Shown piece by piece: positions 60,441-64,000 of a stretch of DNA of 64,000 nt. The notes under the pieces were generated by a model. That model saw nothing but the letters and a program-made list of their open reading frames with translations, was not told where the DNA came from and did not search any database. The DNA lies in NCBI RefSeq assembly GCF_003590835.1, contig NZ_QYUQ01000002.1, forward strand, positions 806,001-870,000, written 5' to 3'. Within the stretch, counting starts at the first letter, position 1. Every line of letters starts with the position of its first letter. Source of the DNA: Noviherbaspirillum sedimenti. GTDB taxonomy: Bacteria > Pseudomonadota > Gammaproteobacteria > Burkholderiales > Burkholderiaceae_D. The position numbers and the translations under genes were made by a program.

Positions 60441-61808
60441 ATGACACTGCTGCATACCATTCTCGCTTTCATCGTTGTGCTGGGCACCCTGGTCGTGGTG
60501 CACGAGCTGGGGCATTACTGGGTGGCGCGCTGGTGCGGCGTCAAGGTCCTGCGCTTTTCGGTGGGCATGGGCAAGGTGCTGTGGTCGCGCCGCATTGGCC
60601 CGGATCGCACCGAATGGGCGCTGTCGGCGCTGCCGTTCGGCGGCTATGTGAAGATGCTCGACGCCCGCGAAGCGGATGTCTCGGACTTGCCGCCGGAGGA
60701 CCTGGCGCGCGAATTCACGCGGCAAAGCGTGTGGAAGCGGATCGCCATCGTGGCGGCCGGACCGCTGGCGAATTTTCTGCTGGCCATTGCGATCTTTACC
60801 GGTCTGTACAGCTATGGCATTCCCGAACCGGCACCGCTGCTGCGCGCCGTGCCGGCCAACTCGCCGGCTTATGCGGCCGGCTTGCGTGGCGGCGAACTGG
60901 TCACCGCAGTCAATGGCGAACCGGTGCAGATCTGGTCGGATATGCGCTGGCAACTGATTCAATCGGTGGTCGAAAAGCAGGCCGCCGTGCTGGAAGTCAG
61001 CCGACGCGCGGCAGGCGATGCCGCTCATACCGCGGCTTATAAGGTATCGCTGCCGCTCGACAGTATCACCGCGCAGGATCTGGAAGGCGATTTCCTTGGC
61101 AAACTCGGTCTGGACCTGGCGCGGCCGCGGGCAGTCTTCGGCAAGCTGGGTGCCGACGGACCTGCGATGCAGGCAGGTTTTCGCGGAGGCGATCAGATCC
61201 TTGCGGTGGACGGCATGCCGGTCAGCGACGGCGTGGCCTTGATCGAACTGGTGCGCGCTTCGCCCGGCAAGGCCCTGCGCATGCGCGTGCTGCGCGGCAG
61301 CCAGGAGCTGGAGCTGACGGTGACGCCGCTGGCGCGCGAGCAGAACGGCAAGACCTTTGGCCAGATCATGGTGGAAATCCCGGTGGCGCCGGAAATGGTC
61401 ACGGCCAGCTCGTCGCCATTGGCGGCGCTGGGCAAGGCGACGCAGCGTACCTGGGATTCCAGCGTGTTAACGCTGAAAATGCTTGGTAAAATGCTGATCG
61501 GCGAGCTGTCCTGGAAAAACATCTCGGGGCCGCTGACCATCGCGGACTATGCCGGGCAGACCGCGCGCATCGGCATCATCAGCTATCTGAGCTTCATCGC
61601 GCTCATCAGCATCAGCCTGGGTGTCATGAATTTGCTGCCCATTCCAGTGCTGGATGGCGGTCATTTATTGTATTATTCGCTGGAAGTTTTGACCGGCCGC
61701 CCCTTGTCCGAACGGGTGGGAGAAATTGCGCAACGCGCAGGCATGGGGCTGCTGATGGCATTGATGGTGATGGCGGTGTTCAACGACATCGTTCGCCTGA
61801 TGTCCTGA
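60441..61808 (+). CDS. rseP: Site-2 protease RseP
   Basis: A 455-residue membrane zinc protease. HELGH (H21, E22) is in the first helix; a tandem pair of periplasmic PDZ domains covers about 110-290. The second metal-site motif LLPIPVLDGGHLLYY is near the C-terminus, followed by a last helix. It cleaves anti-sigma-E inside the membrane and clears signal-peptide remnants. The ATG at 60441 is used; an upstream frame overlapping dxr lacks family similarity. bamA follows after 64 bp. Confidence 0.94.
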   Translation: MTLLHTILAFIVVLGTLVVVHELGHYWVARWCGVKVLRFSVGMGKVLWSRRIGPDRTEWALSALPFGGYVKMLDAREADVSDLPPEDLAREFTRQSVWKRIAIVAAGPLANFLLAIAIFTGLYSYGIPEPAPLLRAVPANSPAYAAGLRGGELVTAVNGEPVQIWSDMRWQLIQSVVEKQAAVLEVSRRAAGDAAHTAAYKVSLPLDSITAQDLEGDFLGKLGLDLARPRAVFGKLGADGPAMQAGFRGGDQILAVDGMPVSDGVALIELVRASPGKALRMRVLRGSQELELTVTPLAREQNGKTFGQIMVEIPVAPEMVTASSSPLAALGKATQRTWDSSVLTLKMLGKMLIGELSWKNISGPLTIADYAGQTARIGIISYLSFIALISISLGVMNLLPIPVLDGGHLLYYSLEVLTGRPLSERVGEIAQRAGMGLLMALMVMAVFNDIVRLMS

Positions 61809-61872
61809 GCCGAGCCTGTCCTGCCGGCCTTGCGCATGGCTACACAAGAAAATTGAAAACGAACGATTGCTA

Positions 61873-64000
61873 ATGAAATTACATCCTGCGCGTATTGCCC
61901 TGCCGTTTTTTTCCCGCCGTCTGATCGCTGTCGCCGCCTTCGCCCTGTGCACCGGGCAGGCGCTGGCGGCCGAGCCGTTTGTCGTCAAGGACATCCGCGT
62001 CGAAGGCATCCAGCGTACCGAGGCGGGTACGGTGTTCAGCTACCTGCCGGTGCGGGTCGGCGAAACCTTTACCGATGAAAAAGGCGCGGCCGCCATCAAG
62101 GCGCTGTATGCGACCGGGTTTTTCAAGGATGTCCGCATCGAAGCCGAGGGCAATGTCCTGGTAGTGATGGTGGAAGAGCGCCCGGCCATCGCCGGCGTCG
62201 ATTTTTCCGGCATCAAGGAATTCGACAAGGACCAGCTGACCAAGGCACTGAAAGAAATCGGCCTGGCCGAGTCGCGCATCTTCGACAAGGCCATGGTCGA
62301 CCGCGCCGAGCAGGAACTCAAGCGCCAGTATTTGTCGCGCGGCCTGTACGGCGCAAAAGTGACCACCACCGTCACGCCGATCGAGCGCAACCGCGTCAAC
62401 ATCAACTTCGCCGTGGATGAGGGCGATGCCGCCCGCATCAAGCAAATCACCTTCGTCGGCAACAAGGTCTACAGCGACAAGGAATTGCGCGAACTGGTGA
62501 ACCTGACCACGCCGGGCTGGTTCACCTGGTACACCAAGTCGGACCAGTACACCAAGCAGAAGCTGACCGGCGATATCGAAAGCATCAAGTCGCATTATCT
62601 CAACAGCGGCTATCTCGAGATGCAGGTCGAATCGACCCAGGTGTCGATTACGCCGGACAAGAAGAATATCTACATCACCATCAACATCAACGAAGGCGAG
62701 AAATTCAAGGTCGCCGACGTCAAGCTCGAAGGTGAATTGCTCGGCCGCGAGGCGGAGCTGAAATCGCTGCTGGAGTTGAAAAAGGGCGATGTCTATTCCG
62801 GCGAGAGGCTGGCCGAGAGCGTCAAGAAAATTTCCGAACGCATGGGCACCTTCGGCTATGCCTTCGCCAATGTGAATGCCAACCCCGACATCGACCGGGA
62901 AAAGCGCGAAGTGGCGTTTACTGTCTTTATCGACCCGGGCAAGCGCGTGTACGTGCGTCGCGTCAACGTGGCGGGCAATACCATCACGCGCGATGAAGTG
63001 GTGCGGCGTGAATTCCGCCAGTTCGAAAGCTCCTGGTACGACGGCGACAAGATCAAGAACTCGCGTAACCGCGTCGACCGCCTCGGCTATTTCAATGAAG
63101 TGAATATCGAGACTCCGGAGGTGCCGGGCACCACCGACCAGGTGGACGTCAACGTCGCGGTGGTGGAGAAGCCGACCGGCACGCTGTCGCTGGGCGCCGG
63201 TTTTTCGAGCAGCGAACGGATGACGCTGTCGGCCTCGATCCACCAGGCCAATGCCTTCGGCAGCGGCAAAACGATCGGCCTGGACGTCAATACCAGTAAA
63301 TACAACCGCACCATTGCCGTGTCACATGTCGATCCCTATGTGACCGACGATGGCATCAGCCGCAGTATCGAAGTGTTTTACCGCACCAGCCGTCCGCCGC
63401 TGCTCAATACCGGCGAATACAAGATCGTCACCGCCGGCGGCAGCGTCCATCACGGCGTGCCGTTCAGCGACCTGGATACCGTGTTCTTCGGCGTGGGTGT
63501 CGAAAATACCAAGGTCACGACTTATCGGGGTTTCGGCGCAGCCGATGGTGGAAATGGAAGTTTCATTGACAGCCCATTGGTGTATCAGAATTATGTGCGG
63601 GATTTTGGCGGCCGTCAGAGCGGCTGCACCATCAACTGTATCGAAACTGCCGCGACCACCAGCTTCCCGCTATCCGTTGCCTGGCAAAGGGATAGCCGCG
63701 ACAGCGTGCTGACCCCCACCGTTGGCCAGTATCAGCGCGCCAATCTGGAAGTGGCCGCCTTTGGCGACCAGCGCTATTACCGCGGCGTTTATCAATACCA
63801 GCATTTTCAGCCGCTTTTCAAGACCATGACGCTGGCTTTCAATGGTGAAGTCGACTATGGCGCCGGTATCGGCTCCAAACCCTATCCGGTCTTCAAGAAT
63901 TTCTATGCCGGTGGCATTGGCTCGGTGCGCGGTTTCGAAGGCTCGTCACTGGGCGAACGCTCCAGCCCGACCCCAAGCAATGCGCAAGGCGATGCCCTGG
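61873..64000 (+). CDS. bamA: Outer membrane assembly factor BamA (3' end outside window)
   Basis: The frame opens at 61873 and is still open at the window end, giving the first 709 residues of about 770-800. A signal peptide (ending GQALA, about residue 35) is followed by five POTRA domains, the first starting FVVKDIRVEGIQRTE, and by the Omp85 barrel. Visible barrel marks include SLGAGFSSSERMTLSASI and the strand GGIGSVRGFEGSSLG (loop-6 VRGF type). It folds beta-barrel proteins into the outer membrane. An extracellular loop contains a Cys585-x3-Cys589 pair. It is the last visible gene of the pyrH run. Confidence 0.95.
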   Translation, partial: MKLHPARIALPFFSRRLIAVAAFALCTGQALAAEPFVVKDIRVEGIQRTEAGTVFSYLPVRVGETFTDEKGAAAIKALYATGFFKDVRIEAEGNVLVVMVEERPAIAGVDFSGIKEFDKDQLTKALKEIGLAESRIFDKAMVDRAEQELKRQYLSRGLYGAKVTTTVTPIERNRVNINFAVDEGDAARIKQITFVGNKVYSDKELRELVNLTTPGWFTWYTKSDQYTKQKLTGDIESIKSHYLNSGYLEMQVESTQVSITPDKKNIYITININEGEKFKVADVKLEGELLGREAELKSLLELKKGDVYSGERLAESVKKISERMGTFGYAFANVNANPDIDREKREVAFTVFIDPGKRVYVRRVNVAGNTITRDEVVRREFRQFESSWYDGDKIKNSRNRVDRLGYFNEVNIETPEVPGTTDQVDVNVAVVEKPTGTLSLGAGFSSSERMTLSASIHQANAFGSGKTIGLDVNTSKYNRTIAVSHVDPYVTDDGISRSIEVFYRTSRPPLLNTGEYKIVTAGGSVHHGVPFSDLDTVFFGVGVENTKVTTYRGFGAADGGNGSFIDSPLVYQNYVRDFGGRQSGCTINCIETAATTSFPLSVAWQRDSRDSVLTPTVGQYQRANLEVAAFGDQRYYRGVYQYQHFQPLFKTMTLAFNGEVDYGAGIGSKPYPVFKNFYAGGIGSVRGFEGSSLGERSSPTPSNAQGDAL

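Overview
The window looks like a chromosome segment of a GC-rich betaproteobacterium, most likely of the Oxalobacteraceae (Herminiimonas/Collimonas/Noviherbaspirillum-like). The evidence is the core order map-rpsB-tsf-pyrH-frr-uppS-cdsA-dxr-rseP-bamA, smc-zipA-ligA in series, dapC/dapD/pilU/dapE/prmB on one strand, an OmpR/EnvZ pair and PHB-related genes. The genus is inference. No tRNA, rRNA, CRISPR array, prophage or intact insertion sequence was seen.

Region 1 (1-18.7 kb) is a catabolic locus for acyl-CoA compounds. It holds the 3' end of a thiolase-like gene, a divergent MalT/AlkS-like LuxR regulator, and a nearly gap-free run of about 12 plus-strand genes. These encode an alpha-methylacyl-CoA racemase, an NDP-forming acyl-CoA synthetase, an enoyl-CoA hydratase, an AlkK-like AMP-forming acyl-CoA ligase, a thiolase, a FadB/FadJ-like bifunctional enzyme and an acyl-CoA dehydrogenase. 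They are followed by a kinase / DUF6285 / histidine phosphatase / ACAD11-type dehydrogenase / SDR module resembling the levulinate (Lva) pathway of Pseudomonas putida, in which 4-hydroxyacyl-CoAs are phosphorylated and the phosphate is then eliminated. An identical 18-bp palindrome precedes the racemase and synthetase genes. The kinase-DUF6285-phosphatase cassette lies between two near-identical 36-bp direct repeats, and a decayed second kinase/DUF6285 pair follows the SDR gene.

Region 2 (18.8-33 kb) is accessory and mixed. It contains a lower-GC patch (DUF2889 protein, nitroreductase, small orphan), a secreted PHB depolymerase, a VIT-type Fe/Mn transporter near an encapsulin-type ferritin (EncFtn) without an encapsulin shell gene, a host-attachment protein, ompR-envZ, a TauE/SafE permease, alaC, a secreted cyanophycinase-like peptidase, arfB, a DUF2520 protein, an OsmB-like lipoprotein gene interrupted by one in-frame stop, and a decamer tandem repeat.

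Region 3 (33-41 kb, minus strand) is a housekeeping run: dapC, dapD, pilU, an ArsC-like gene, dapE, prmB and an ABC-F gene, covering diaminopimelate/lysine synthesis, twitching motility and ribosome functions.

Region 4 (41-64 kb) is core: smc, zipA, ligA, galU and def on plus; map, glnD and a pseudouridine synthase on minus; then rpsB with a structured leader, tsf (separated from rpsB by an unusual cluster of inverted repeats), pyrH, frr, uppS, cdsA, dxr, rseP and bamA, which is cut by the window end.
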